Positions 8,226 to 16,691 of a stretch of DNA of 64,000 nucleotides are shown piece by piece. Position numbers and translations under genes: made by a program. A model generated the notes under the pieces. It searched no databases and was not told the origin of the DNA. It was given only the letters and a program-made list of their open reading frames with translations. The stretch's first letter is position 1. Every line of letters begins with the position of its first letter. This stretch comes from Eubacterium sp. (lineage in GTDB: Bacteria; Bacillota; Clostridia; Lachnospirales; Lachnospiraceae), in assembly GCA_017514785.1 (NCBI GenBank), contig JAFWIO010000009.1, forward strand, positions 1-64,000, read 5' to 3'.

Positions 8226-8654
8226 ATGTTTAATTATATTTGGCCTATAGGAATGATCGTAATTGCAAACATTGTATATAACATTACGACAAAGGAAACA
8301 CCACAAAGCGCAAATGCTTTTCTATCACTATCAGTTACATATGGTGTTGCCATGATAGCAACGTTTCTAATATTCTTCTTCACTAGAAAGGGTGAAGCTG
8401 TAAGCGTGGCCTTCGGCAAACTAAACTGGACTTCATATGTTTTAGGTATAGTTGTTATTGCGTTGGAATGTGGATATATATTTGCATTTAGAAATGGATG
8501 GCAAGTAAACATGACATCAATCGTGGCAAACATCATACTTGCTATTTCACTTTTATTTGTTGGATTTCTTCTATACCACGAGAAAATATCATTCACTCAG
8601 TTGATAGGAGTTGCACTTTGCTTGGGTGGATTAGTGCTTGTATTGAAGAAATAA
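8226..8654 (+). CDS. half-size EamA/DMT-type transporter
   Basis: A 142-residue protein that is almost all membrane: five hydrophobic segments, the last being LIGVALCLGGLVLVL. This matches one five-helix half of a ten-helix EamA drug/metabolite transporter, so it should work as a dimer, much as small multidrug resistance proteins do. The YKKxx-like C-terminus and a conserved Glu in segment three (ALECGY) are compatible with cation-coupled export. AAAGGAG lies 7 bases before the ATG. The riboswitch-like leader upstream suggests that the exported compound, perhaps guanidinium, controls expression. Substrate is inferred only from that leader. Confidence 0.75.
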   Translation: MFNYIWPIGMIVIANIVYNITTKETPQSANAFLSLSVTYGVAMIATFLIFFFTRKGEAVSVAFGKLNWTSYVLGIVVIALECGYIFAFRNGWQVNMTSIVANIILAISLLFVGFLLYHEKISFTQLIGVALCLGGLVLVLKK

Positions 8655-8681
8655 AATGGCTGTTTTTAGCCCTCTATTTTG

Positions 8682-8710
8682 TTGACAAAAGTACTTGGTT
8701 AGTGTATTAT
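8682..8710 (+). promoter_or_regulatory. promoter of tRNA-Gly
   Basis: TTGACA, 17-base spacer, TATTAT, with the start predicted near 8717, about 20 bases before the tRNA. A near-consensus promoter as expected for a stable RNA. Confidence 0.85.
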
Positions 8711-8735
8711 ATTTCTTGCGTGTAAACGCATCTAA

Positions 8736-8807
<72 letters not shown>

Positions 8808-8816
8808 CTGGTAACG

Positions 8817-8848
8817 CAAAAGAGACATCCAAACGGATGTCTCTTTTG
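8817..8848 (+). terminator. terminator of tRNA-Gly
   Basis: A perfect 14-base stem (CAAAAGAGACATCC paired with its complement) around an AAAC loop; the 3' strand ends in TTTTG. Confidence 0.9.
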
Positions 8849-8852
8849 TGTT

Positions 8853-8958
8853 ATTCGAGCCCCAAAGGGTCTCGAACAAGTTCGATTTCTCGCCTACCGG
8901 CTCGGTCGGCGCTTCTGCTTCGCAGAGGTGTCCACTGGACACCCGCGCCCCGTCTCGC
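8853..8958. repeat. GC-rich multi-hairpin element ending in a copy of the tRNA 3' end
   Basis: A block of about 105 bases, far richer in GC than its surroundings and without a convincing reading frame. It can fold into a row of short hairpins: CGAAC/GTTCG, CGCC/GGCG, CTTCTGC/GCAGAGG and GGTGTCC/GGACACC. It ends with CCCCGTCTCGC (8948-8958), identical to bases 8794-8804 of the tRNA. This looks like a dispersed intergenic repeat rather than a gene; its function is unknown. Confidence 0.5.
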
Positions 8959-8962
8959 ATTA

Positions 8963-8990
8963 TTGACATATTAATAAAAATAGTTATAAT
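8963..8990 (+). promoter_or_regulatory. consensus promoter for a short RNA
   Basis: TTGACA, 16-base spacer, TATAAT: both hexamers match consensus. The transcript would start near 8997 and meet the terminator at 9042-9069 with no gene in between. Confidence 0.75.
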
Positions 8991-8996
8991 TAAATT

Positions 8997-9072
8997 AAAG
9001 GAACCACCGATATACGGTTGGCCCTTTGGATTATTTATTAAAAAATAACCGCGGAGCCGCGGTTATTTTTTT
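8997..9072 (+). ncRNA. candidate small RNA (~75 nt)
   Basis: Between a consensus promoter and a strong terminator there is no start codon or ribosome site leading into a frame. The predicted transcript has a 5' hairpin (AAAGG pairing with CCTTT at 9023-9027, enclosing CCACCG / CGGTTGG with one bulged U and loop AUAUA), an AU-rich single-stranded stretch (9028-9041), and the terminator hairpin. This three-part build is that of a regulatory small RNA. Identity and targets are unknown; it matches no family I recognise. Confidence 0.5.
9042..9069. terminator. bidirectional terminator
   Basis: AAAATAACCGCGG / CCGCGGTTATTTT, a 13-base perfect stem with A- and T-runs on either side. It can end the small RNA on the plus strand and the YdcF-like gene on the minus strand. 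Confidence 0.9.
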
Positions 9073-9075
9073 GTG

Positions 9076-9762
9076 CTATTTATCGTTCGTCACATCACCG
9101 CTGCCTTTTAAATCTATCTTCTTTCCTAAGTATTTTGGCTTTGGCTTTGTGATGCATTTTCCAAATATTTTTACTCTTGCTAACCACTCTCTTATGTCAC
9201 GTATCCATTGTTTGTTGTCGTACTTTCTCTTTGTCGCAGACACGCCGTATGCATCCAAACCTAGTTTCTTCGCAGCATACATCGCGCGGTACAAATGATA
9301 TTTTTGCGTGACTATTATCACTTTCTTCGCACCAAACACATCTCTTGCACGATACATTGTGTCGTAAGTTTCAAAGCCAGCGTGATCCATAAAGATATCT
9401 TTTGAAGGCACTCCTTCACTCTTAGCATATTTCTTCATGGCATTCACTTCGTCGTATGACTCTCTACCATGGTCTCCTGACATTATAATCTTTGGAGCTG
9501 CATGGTTTTTATAAAGTTCATCTCCTACATTTATTCTGTCCTCAAGCATCCATGTTGGTTTGCCATCAGGACGTAAGCCAGCGCCCAAAACTATAATACA
9601 GTCTGCATTCATATCCTTTGCTTTTTCAACTGTTACTATTTTATCCGAGACACTACTTTTCACAAAAATATTCACTCCTAATACACACAAGCCAATTAAT
9701 AGCACTGCCACGAGCAGCGCTATTAATATTTTTTTAGCTTTTTTTATTCCTCTATTTTTCAT
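9076..9762 (-). CDS. YdcF/SanA-like (DUF218) membrane-anchored protein
   Basis: A 228-residue protein with one N-terminal transmembrane segment (KKILIALLVAVLLIGLC) and an outside DUF218 domain. Family hallmarks are DCIIVLGAGLRPDG with MLEDRINVG, then IIMSGDHG, and VIIVTQKYHLYRAMY. SanA-type proteins take part in envelope permeability and cell wall metabolism, but no reaction is established. It is last in a run of exported-protein genes starting with GH81 and lies 18 bases after the leucine-rich repeat gene. The bidirectional terminator at 9042-9069 follows its stop. Confidence 0.85.
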   Translation of the reverse strand: MKNRGIKKAKKILIALLVAVLLIGLCVLGVNIFVKSSVSDKIVTVEKAKDMNADCIIVLGAGLRPDGKPTWMLEDRINVGDELYKNHAAPKIIMSGDHGRESYDEVNAMKKYAKSEGVPSKDIFMDHAGFETYDTMYRARDVFGAKKVIIVTQKYHLYRAMYAAKKLGLDAYGVSATKRKYDNKQWIRDIREWLARVKIFGKCITKPKPKYLGKKIDLKGSGDVTNDK

Positions 9763-9780
9763 AAATATTTATTTATGTTA

Positions 9781-11361
9781 TTACTTCTTTATAATCTTGA
9801 CTTTTTTATCGCACTTTATATCTCTTCTAGCCAAGTGCTTGTTATTTCTAATATCCAATTTTTTTATTTTATTATGTTTACAATATAACTCGTCTAGCTT
9901 TTTATTCTTACTTAAATTTAACTTCCTAAATTTATTTTTACTACAATCTAAAATATATAGCTTTATATTTTTACTTAAGTTTAACTTTCTTAGTTTGTTT
10001 TTGCTACAATCTAGACACTCCAACTTTTTGTTCTTACTAGTATTCAACTTTTTCAATCTGTTGCTATAGCATTCCAAAGTATCTAGTCCTTTATTCTTGG
10101 TTATATCTAACTTCTTCAATTTATTTTCACTACAATCTATATAGTCTACAGATTTACTTTTCGGTAAAAAAAGATTTTCTAGTTTTTCATTTTTCGTAAT
10201 TATAATACGATACAGTTTCTTATTATTAGTTAAATTCACACTATTTAAATACTTATTCTTATTTAATTCTATATTAGTAAGATTGATATTGTTGCTAAAA
10301 TCAACAGTCCTAAAAATCCCTCTGTTAAGTGTTAATTCTTTTAGTTTTGTTAACGTGCCTAAATTGATTGTTGAAATCAAAGTTTTATCTATTATCAATT
10401 CTTTTAGCTTATTGACCTTTGTTAAATCTATGCTTTTAACTACTGACTTGCATAGTTCAAATTTTTTAAGATTGACATTCTTGCTAATATCAATACTAGT
10501 AAATGGGTTTTCTCCACAAATCAATGTTTCTAATATTGTATTCTTACTTAGATTAAATTTTGTAATGCCTGTATTTGTACAATCTAATAATTTTAATGAA
10601 CTAAACATACTATAATCGTAGTTCCCTAATTTATTATCTGCCACCTCTAGCTCCTTGATATTATTATTATTTTTAAGGAAGTCTAAGTTCTTAATATTAT
10701 TCGAACTACAATTTAGCGTTGTCAGTTTATTAAGATTATTAAAACTAATGTTATTCAGATCACAATCTCCACAATGGATATCTTTTAATGAACTACAATT
10801 ACTAACCTCCAATTTTTTTAATTTGAATCCAATAGGATCAAGGTATGTTAGGGTATTGCAATTGGTTACTTTCAACCCGTTAAAACGACCGAAAATATCG
10901 AATTGATAATCCTTATCTATGAAACCATTATTATCTAGAACTAATTTTGCATGATTACTATAATCTCCATCAATTTCGAATAGTTTAAACTTTTTTATAG
11001 TTATAGCATTATTCTTACTACTCTTTAAAGACAAAGAATTTATTTTAGTTTTATTTGTTCCCTCTATAATAATATCTTTTCCAACATTACTATTGATTGA
11101 CAAGTAATCAATATACGAAAAACGTTCTAATCCCTTATATTTTTTAACACCAGACAATTTTATTTCGTCAACATTAGTCTTTATCTTTCCACTTTTATAC
11201 CCTTTACACTTTTTTAAACATTTTCTAAATGCTTTATCTGGAAAATTCTTTTTATTTACTTTAATAGTCTTAACTTTCCCCTCGGTTTTTAATGTATTAA
11301 AACCGACAGGAATGCTAAATGCTAATGTAAATATTAATAATATTGCTAATAATCTTTTCAT
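9781..11361 (-). CDS. secreted leucine-rich repeat protein
   Basis: A 526-residue exported protein. Residues 1-25 form a signal peptide (KRLLAILLIFTLAFSIPVG). The rest is built of short leucine-rich repeats of about 21-22 residues with the pattern LxxLNLSKNxxLxxLDCSKNK, clearest over the last 170 residues and looser before. It is rich in Asn and Lys. This is the class used for binding surfaces in internalin-like and BspA-like proteins. I see no LPXTG anchor, choline-binding or SLH domain, so how it is held on the cell is unclear. It lies 18 bases after the SGNH gene and is probably in the same operon. The ligand is unknown. Confidence 0.82.
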   Translation of the reverse strand: MKRLLAILLIFTLAFSIPVGFNTLKTEGKVKTIKVNKKNFPDKAFRKCLKKCKGYKSGKIKTNVDEIKLSGVKKYKGLERFSYIDYLSINSNVGKDIIIEGTNKTKINSLSLKSSKNNAITIKKFKLFEIDGDYSNHAKLVLDNNGFIDKDYQFDIFGRFNGLKVTNCNTLTYLDPIGFKLKKLEVSNCSSLKDIHCGDCDLNNISFNNLNKLTTLNCSSNNIKNLDFLKNNNNIKELEVADNKLGNYDYSMFSSLKLLDCTNTGITKFNLSKNTILETLICGENPFTSIDISKNVNLKKFELCKSVVKSIDLTKVNKLKELIIDKTLISTINLGTLTKLKELTLNRGIFRTVDFSNNINLTNIELNKNKYLNSVNLTNNKKLYRIIITKNEKLENLFLPKSKSVDYIDCSENKLKKLDITKNKGLDTLECYSNRLKKLNTSKNKKLECLDCSKNKLRKLNLSKNIKLYILDCSKNKFRKLNLSKNKKLDELYCKHNKIKKLDIRNNKHLARRDIKCDKKVKIIKK

Positions 11362-11379
11362 AGTATTCTCCTTTTCTTT

Positions 11380-12546
11380 TTATGCCTTTACCTTTTTAAC
11401 CTTAGACCATTTACCATAGTGATTTACCCAATCTTCATCCTCGATAAATGCTCTAACCTTTACATACAATTTCTTTGCTTTAAACTTCTTAGACTTAAGA
11501 GTTAAGATTCCTTTTTTAATTGCTTTCTTCGCTCTAATAGTTTTCTTATAGAGTTTCTTCTTACAATTCTTTTTCTTTAAAACGAATACCTGGTATCCTG
11601 TTATACCCTTCGTCTTCTTCAAAGTAATCTTCAAAGTCTTTTTCTTCTTAACTGCTTTTTTGATCTTTACCTTTGGCACTTTGTATACCTTAGGTGGTTC
11701 GTATCCAAGGGAAGTGTATTTTCCTTTGCCGGAGGTGGCATCTTCCACTGCTCTAGCATACTTATGTCCGATAGAGTAAATCAAGTTTAAGTCATCTAGT
11801 TTGTATGAATCTTGTACACCCTCGGTTGTGTGTTCAATGTTGTCGATAATTAGTGCGTCCAAATCAGCATGCTCTGCCTCTTCAAACTTCTTAACACCCT
11901 CATCCTTGTAAATTGCAAAGTAAATTGTACTTGCAGCTAAAAATGTTGCAAGTGGTGTTGGATGCTTTCCATCTTTGCAGTAGTAATCCTTTTTATGATT
12001 TACGTATAGATCGTAGAAGCCTTCGCCGGCAGGCGCCAAATCGCCATTCACCTTTTTCGCAGCCTTGATGTAGTTATCTGTAAAATATGGAAGATAACTG
12101 CCAGGCTTTTCAAGCATGTGTTTTACTGGCCAAGGTTCGTAGAAGACTATTCTAGCGTTAGGGCTGAATTTCTTTATGATTGGTACAATCTTATCAACTC
12201 CCTGCTGAAGAATGTCCGCGTCAAATCCGCCCACAATATCCTGCAAAACAACTACGTCGTAGCCGCCCTTCTTCATTGCTTCCACGCAGTTTTGCGCGGA
12301 AGCATTATAAAGAATAGTCTTGCCAGGGTTGGTGGCAGATTCCACTTCTATGTCATGTCCATTTCTTTTAGCCAGTCCTTGAACTACATTCCATAGATTG
12401 TTATAGAATGTCATAGAGTTACCAATAAACAATACTTTTTTCACTTCATTTTTCCCTTCATCACCATTTGTTTTAAGTACAGATGATGCGTTAAATATTA
12501 GAGCTATACAAAGTACAAAACAAACTGTTTTTTTAATACTTTTCAT
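11380..12546 (-). CDS. secreted SGNH-type hydrolase with Lys-rich C-terminal domain
   Basis: A 388-residue exported protein. After the signal peptide (CFVLCIALIFNASSVL) comes an SGNH/GDSL-like domain: block I is FIGNSMTFYNN with the catalytic Ser, and the Asp/His pair is in DGKHPTPLAT near residue 195. Such enzymes remove acyl or acetyl groups from sugars or lipids. The last ~95 residues are a very Lys-rich beta domain (KGITGYQVFVLKKK, then TLKSKKFKAKKLYVKVRAF, then GKWSKVKKVK). The same domain ends the GH81 protein next door, so both enzymes are probably retained by the same surface. The GH81 gene lies 9 bases upstream. A role as carbohydrate deacetylase beside a glucanase is an inference. 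Confidence 0.82.
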   Translation of the reverse strand: MKSIKKTVCFVLCIALIFNASSVLKTNGDEGKNEVKKVLFIGNSMTFYNNLWNVVQGLAKRNGHDIEVESATNPGKTILYNASAQNCVEAMKKGGYDVVVLQDIVGGFDADILQQGVDKIVPIIKKFSPNARIVFYEPWPVKHMLEKPGSYLPYFTDNYIKAAKKVNGDLAPAGEGFYDLYVNHKKDYYCKDGKHPTPLATFLAASTIYFAIYKDEGVKKFEEAEHADLDALIIDNIEHTTEGVQDSYKLDDLNLIYSIGHKYARAVEDATSGKGKYTSLGYEPPKVYKVPKVKIKKAVKKKKTLKITLKKTKGITGYQVFVLKKKNCKKKLYKKTIRAKKAIKKGILTLKSKKFKAKKLYVKVRAFIEDEDWVNHYGKWSKVKKVKA

Positions 12547-12555
12547 TTACTCTCC

Positions 12556-15500
12556 CTATTTTTTTATTTTTACTTTCTTTACTTTAGACCAAACACCAAA
12601 TATTCTTGCTGATCCATCGTAAACAAATCCTCTAGCTCTTATGTATAGTTTCTTCTTTTTCTTGAACTTCTTGGATTTGAGTGTAAACTTAACTTTCTTT
12701 ACATACTTCTTATATATGGCTTTCTTATTCTTCTTAGCCTTCTTCTTAGATTTGTAAACTTTTACTTGATAGCCTGCTGCGCCTTTAATCTTCTTTAGTT
12801 TAACCTTAATCTTCTTAGCAGACTTCTTCTTTTTGATTGCCTTTTTAACCTTAGCTTTATTAGGCACTCTTATTACAGGTATAGGCTTAGGCAAAGAAGT
12901 AGGTGCCACTGTCTCAGTCTGAGGTGGTCTTGGGTTATATGTAGTAGGCTCTGCTGTTGGTTCAGCAGTTGGCTCTACTGTAGTAGGCTCTACAGTAGGC
13001 GCTTGAGTTGGCGCTTCAGTAGATGGTGCAACTGTAGTTGGTGCCTTTGTAGAAGGCGCTTCTGTAGTTGCTTCTGTAGGTGGCACTGGGCTACCCTTTC
13101 TCAAAATTATTTCTGAAGTTCCACTGTCTGCTTCTATCTTGATGCTTGTGTATGAATCATCCTCCAATTTCTTTGGATTCATCTTCACAATAACTTTTGT
13201 TATCAAGTCTATTGGGGCAGTTCCTTGAGGAGTGTCCACTCCGTTCACATAAACCTTAACATTGTCTGTAGGTGCGAATGCAAACTGTAGTGTTGCTCCT
13301 GCATCTAATAATTCTGGGTTGTTCATTCCAACTACTTCATATTGTAATTTTTTATAATACAAATCATCAGATAGTCTGATGTATCCTTCTTCTGGTCCAG
13401 GTGTAGGTTTAACTGTGGTAGTTGGTGCAGATGGATCAGGTGTAGTAGTTGGTGCTCCAGTGGTAGTTGCTTTTTCTTCAAAGTGCTCTGTAAGCTGTCC
13501 AGCTACCGCTGTGAATGATGTGCCATCGCTAAATGTCACAGTCTTATCTGAATCAGTTGGGTTGTATACCACATAAGTCTGCTGACCATTCTTCTCAAAT
13601 GATGCACTAAGTGGCATATCACCAGTCACATTAAGATCTGGTGTTCCTTTATCCTTCATATATGCTATCTGGTACCAAGCATGCGCTTTTGAATCGCCTG
13701 CTTCTGGGTCGCAGTCCTCGTTAAAGTACTGTGCTGCTGCGTCTGGATCATACATTGCAATATATGCTGTGTATAGTTCGTTCCAGCGGTTCACATCCTT
13801 ATCAGGACCGCTGTAGTTATCTTCATTTCTTCTAGCAATTCTCACAAAGTCTTTCATATACGCTTTGTCTTTTGCCAAGTAGAATGATGCTGCAGTGTTT
13901 GGAAGGATATTGATTCCGTTTGTCTGAAGTGGCTCTGCTGTCCACCAAGTCTCGTAACCATATTTTCCGCCCCAAATCATTGAAGCATATCTGTGCTCGT
14001 TTCCGCCTATTGTCTTCTTGTACAAAGAACTCAAAACATCGTTGTCCACGTCGAACCAGTAATCATTTACTGCATTCACTTCTGTTGTATATAGGTAAAT
14101 TCCTGTGTTTGTTAACTCTTCATTTCCTGTAGCCTGTCCGTATAGAATTAATCCAGCCCATCCGTTTATAGCCTCTGAACTAGACTCTTGGTTGTTGCCA
14201 TCGCCAAAGTCCGCATGGCCTGATGCCCATGAATGGCCTTCCCACATATCAAACTGGCGAAGGTATGGGTATCTAGATGTCGAACTATTTCTCTGTGTAG
14301 TTGCAACATCTCCCACCAATTCATCTATTACGTTTTTGTATTCCGCTACAAATGATGGATCGCGCAACGCAACTTGTGCTACTGCGTTTATAAAGTATCC
14401 ATAGTGGAATGCATGGTCTGTCATTCCATCTACTGTGTAGTATGCCTGTGGGAATCCAAACAATGTTCCCATGTCAGCATCGTAGTAGAAATATTTGTCT
14501 TCTTCGTCGGTGTCGTTATCTGCTGTAAACCAATCTGCAAGCTCAGCTTTGATACCATTTAGAAGTTTTGTGGCGTTTTCATTATCGCCTGCTGCTTCTG
14601 CTGCCAACATTACCTGAACTGCACGGTTTAGCTTTTTACCGCAGTCGTATGTGTTTTGCTCGTAATCTTCTTTTGTGACTGCTGTGTCTGTAGGGCCAAA
14701 CTCTTCCATAAAGTTAGCAACATAAGCTTTCACTTTTGCCTTGTCTGCATCCGGAATAGTTCCAAGTCCAGGAAGAACTCCAGTATACTTCTGAGTAGTC
14801 TGATACTGATCGCCCTCTAAGAACTTCACAGTTCCTCTGATAGAACGAGAAGTCTGCTCTAGGAATTCATATCCGCTCATGTGTTTATACTGATGAGCAA
14901 TAACTCCCATGATTGTTCCATCAGCAGTGCTCTCTGCCTTTTTATCAAATGAATATTTATAATTTGTTGTAACAGTGCTAGTTGCTGCATCATATGAGTA
15001 TGTAGCCTTTGTGTCTGTTACAAAGTTGTATGCGTATTTCTTGTAAGACTCTGCAATCTGCTGTGCCTTAGCATCGGCCGTTCCCTTTGTGTCGCAAAGC
15101 CATGCCATGCTGAAGTATTTTTTAGTTCCAAAGTTAATACTGAAGCTTCCGCCTCTAATACTTGCACCCTGGCTTACTGAAAAGCTAGCATCGTCTGGTA
15201 TATAGAAGGCATAGTAGTCATAGTTTGTAAGGCCTATAGCATCATCGCCGTTATCGTATTTACGAACGATAATCATTGAATCATCTACATAAATAACGTC
15301 CGCCGGCAAGTCTCTTTTTGCCTTAATAACTGCAGAATCTATTCCGCTTGCTTCACAGTATGTAAAAGGACTTCCGTGAGTCATTGTTACATCCATGTAT
15401 TTAAAATCTTCTTCTATCATTCTTACCTTTGTAGACCAGTCGCTCTCTGCATCAGTTTCTGTATAGGCAATCTGTCCACCTGTACCGATACTAAAGTCAC

Positions 15501-15957
15501 TTAAATATCCCGTCTGGTCTTGGTTCATTAAGAATGTTCCAGTATCACCAGTAAGTCTAGTGAATGGGTTTATTACAAGCATTCCATCGTATGTTGGAAG
15601 GTAACTTAGAGGAATGGCATAAACTGCATTTCCATATCCATCACCTTTAGAGTAGTTCCAGCTAAGTGATGTGGCCCATCCATTTGTTGGGAATGCTTTG
15701 TTATTCGCATCAAAGTTTGATGTAGTGAATCTTGATGTTCCTTTGTTTGCGATAGTTGGAAGTTTCTCTAAGAGTGACTCATTAGTCATTACTACTGTCT
15801 TTGAGCCGTCCCAGTATGACCAATGTCCTGTCACGTGCGTAGCTAATTTTCCTTTCACTTCCGCTTTTGCTTCCTTGCCACTATCAAATGACATAGGAAC
15901 AAAAGCTAGTGCTGCCACTAGCATTATACTTACTGCTTTCTTCAATAATCTCTTCAT
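12556..15957 (-). CDS. secreted endo-beta-1,3-glucanase, glycoside hydrolase family 81
   Basis: A 1133-residue exported enzyme. A signal peptide (SIMLVAALAFVPMSF) is followed by a GH81 catalytic region of about 800 residues. Recognisable are DHAFHYGYFINAVAQVA with the proposed catalytic Asp, EGHSWASGHADFGDGNN, and ESSSEAINGW with the catalytic Glu, then YETWWTAEPLQTNGIN. Then come a Thr/Pro linker, a beta domain of about 110 residues that may bind carbohydrate, a second PT-rich linker with many APTTV-like repeats, and a Lys-rich domain shared with the SGNH hydrolase. GH81 enzymes attack laminarin, curdlan or yeast and fungal beta-1,3-glucan. It is the first gene of the exoprotein operon. Confidence 0.9.
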   Translation of the reverse strand: MKRLLKKAVSIMLVAALAFVPMSFDSGKEAKAEVKGKLATHVTGHWSYWDGSKTVVMTNESLLEKLPTIANKGTSRFTTSNFDANNKAFPTNGWATSLSWNYSKGDGYGNAVYAIPLSYLPTYDGMLVINPFTRLTGDTGTFLMNQDQTGYLSDFSIGTGGQIAYTETDAESDWSTKVRMIEEDFKYMDVTMTHGSPFTYCEASGIDSAVIKAKRDLPADVIYVDDSMIIVRKYDNGDDAIGLTNYDYYAFYIPDDASFSVSQGASIRGGSFSINFGTKKYFSMAWLCDTKGTADAKAQQIAESYKKYAYNFVTDTKATYSYDAATSTVTTNYKYSFDKKAESTADGTIMGVIAHQYKHMSGYEFLEQTSRSIRGTVKFLEGDQYQTTQKYTGVLPGLGTIPDADKAKVKAYVANFMEEFGPTDTAVTKEDYEQNTYDCGKKLNRAVQVMLAAEAAGDNENATKLLNGIKAELADWFTADNDTDEEDKYFYYDADMGTLFGFPQAYYTVDGMTDHAFHYGYFINAVAQVALRDPSFVAEYKNVIDELVGDVATTQRNSSTSRYPYLRQFDMWEGHSWASGHADFGDGNNQESSSEAINGWAGLILYGQATGNEELTNTGIYLYTTEVNAVNDYWFDVDNDVLSSLYKKTIGGNEHRYASMIWGGKYGYETWWTAEPLQTNGINILPNTAASFYLAKDKAYMKDFVRIARRNEDNYSGPDKDVNRWNELYTAYIAMYDPDAAAQYFNEDCDPEAGDSKAHAWYQIAYMKDKGTPDLNVTGDMPLSASFEKNGQQTYVVYNPTDSDKTVTFSDGTSFTAVAGQLTEHFEEKATTTGAPTTTPDPSAPTTTVKPTPGPEEGYIRLSDDLYYKKLQYEVVGMNNPELLDAGATLQFAFAPTDNVKVYVNGVDTPQGTAPIDLITKVIVKMNPKKLEDDSYTSIKIEADSGTSEIILRKGSPVPPTEATTEAPSTKAPTTVAPSTEAPTQAPTVEPTTVEPTAEPTAEPTTYNPRPPQTETVAPTSLPKPIPVIRVPNKAKVKKAIKKKKSAKKIKVKLKKIKGAAGYQVKVYKSKKKAKKNKKAIYKKYVKKVKFTLKSKKFKKKKKLYIRARGFVYDGSARIFGVWSKVKKVKIKK

Positions 15958-16031
15958 TTTTCCTCCTCCGTTCTTAATTAGAAAAAACCCTCACACGATT
16001 ATTGTTTATTCAGTTTTTCGCTCTTCTTATA

Positions 16032-16691
16032 TTATAGTATATCTTTGAAGCTTTCGATATATAAATCCGATATTTCTTCTATCTTTTCCCTGTTATGAAG
16101 TGACTTCTGATCCATCACTCCCACAGTTATAAATCCGCCTTCTTTGGCGCTCTTAACAGCTGTTAGAATGTCTTCAAACACAGCGCACTCGCTAGGAGCC
16201 ACACCCATTCTGCGCGCGCACTCCAAATAGATATCAGGCGAATGTTTGCCCGCTGGCACATCATCCACTGTCACTATTTCAGAAAAATAGCCAAGTATCC
16301 CTTCTCTTTTAAGCGTAGGGATAAATAGCTCTCGATCTGAAGATGTAGCCACTGATAACCTAATATTATTATCGTACAAAAACTTGATGTATTCTTTAGT
16401 GTATGGCTTGCAGACGATATCATCTCTATACTCTTTTTTAGCCATCTCAAACCACTCTGCCACTATTTCTTCGACGCTCTCGTTATGTAAACCAAAATCC
16501 TCCCTAGTATAAATGGCAGCTTTCTCCGCTCCCATGGGAGAAATGGTCTCCACATAGTGTTCGGGCACGTCAAAACCTCTGGCACCTAGGAACTCTTCGT
16601 CCACTTTGTCCCAGACCCAAGCACTATCAAGTATTGTGCCGTCCAAATCTATAATCGCACCTTTTATATCTTTTAAGATATCTTTGTTCAT
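16032..16691 (-). CDS. HAD-family hydrolase, beta-phosphoglucomutase-like
   Basis: A 219-residue HAD phosphatase. Motif I is DLDGTILDS with the nucleophile Asp, motif II is SVATSS, motif III includes KHSPDIY, and motif IV is VFEDILTAV. The helical cap lies between motifs I and II, which puts it with phosphoglycolate phosphatase/beta-phosphoglucomutase-like enzymes. The substrate cannot be predicted. The start codon follows the stop codon of the endonuclease IV gene with no base between them, so the two are translationally coupled. No separate promoter is visible. Confidence 0.85.
   Translation of the reverse strand: MNKDILKDIKGAIIDLDGTILDSAWVWDKVDEEFLGARGFDVPEHYVETISPMGAEKAAIYTREDFGLHNESVEEIVAEWFEMAKKEYRDDIVCKPYTKEYIKFLYDNNIRLSVATSSDRELFIPTLKREGILGYFSEIVTVDDVPAGKHSPDIYLECARRMGVAPSECAVFEDILTAVKSAKEGGFITVGVMDQKSLHNREKIEEISDLYIESFKDIL

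Noticed and set aside
9560..10069. 169-codon plus-strand frame opposite the YdcF-like and LRR genes
   Set aside because: Hydrophobic translation comes from reversed Lys/Asn-rich repeats; it spans two well-supported genes on the other strand.
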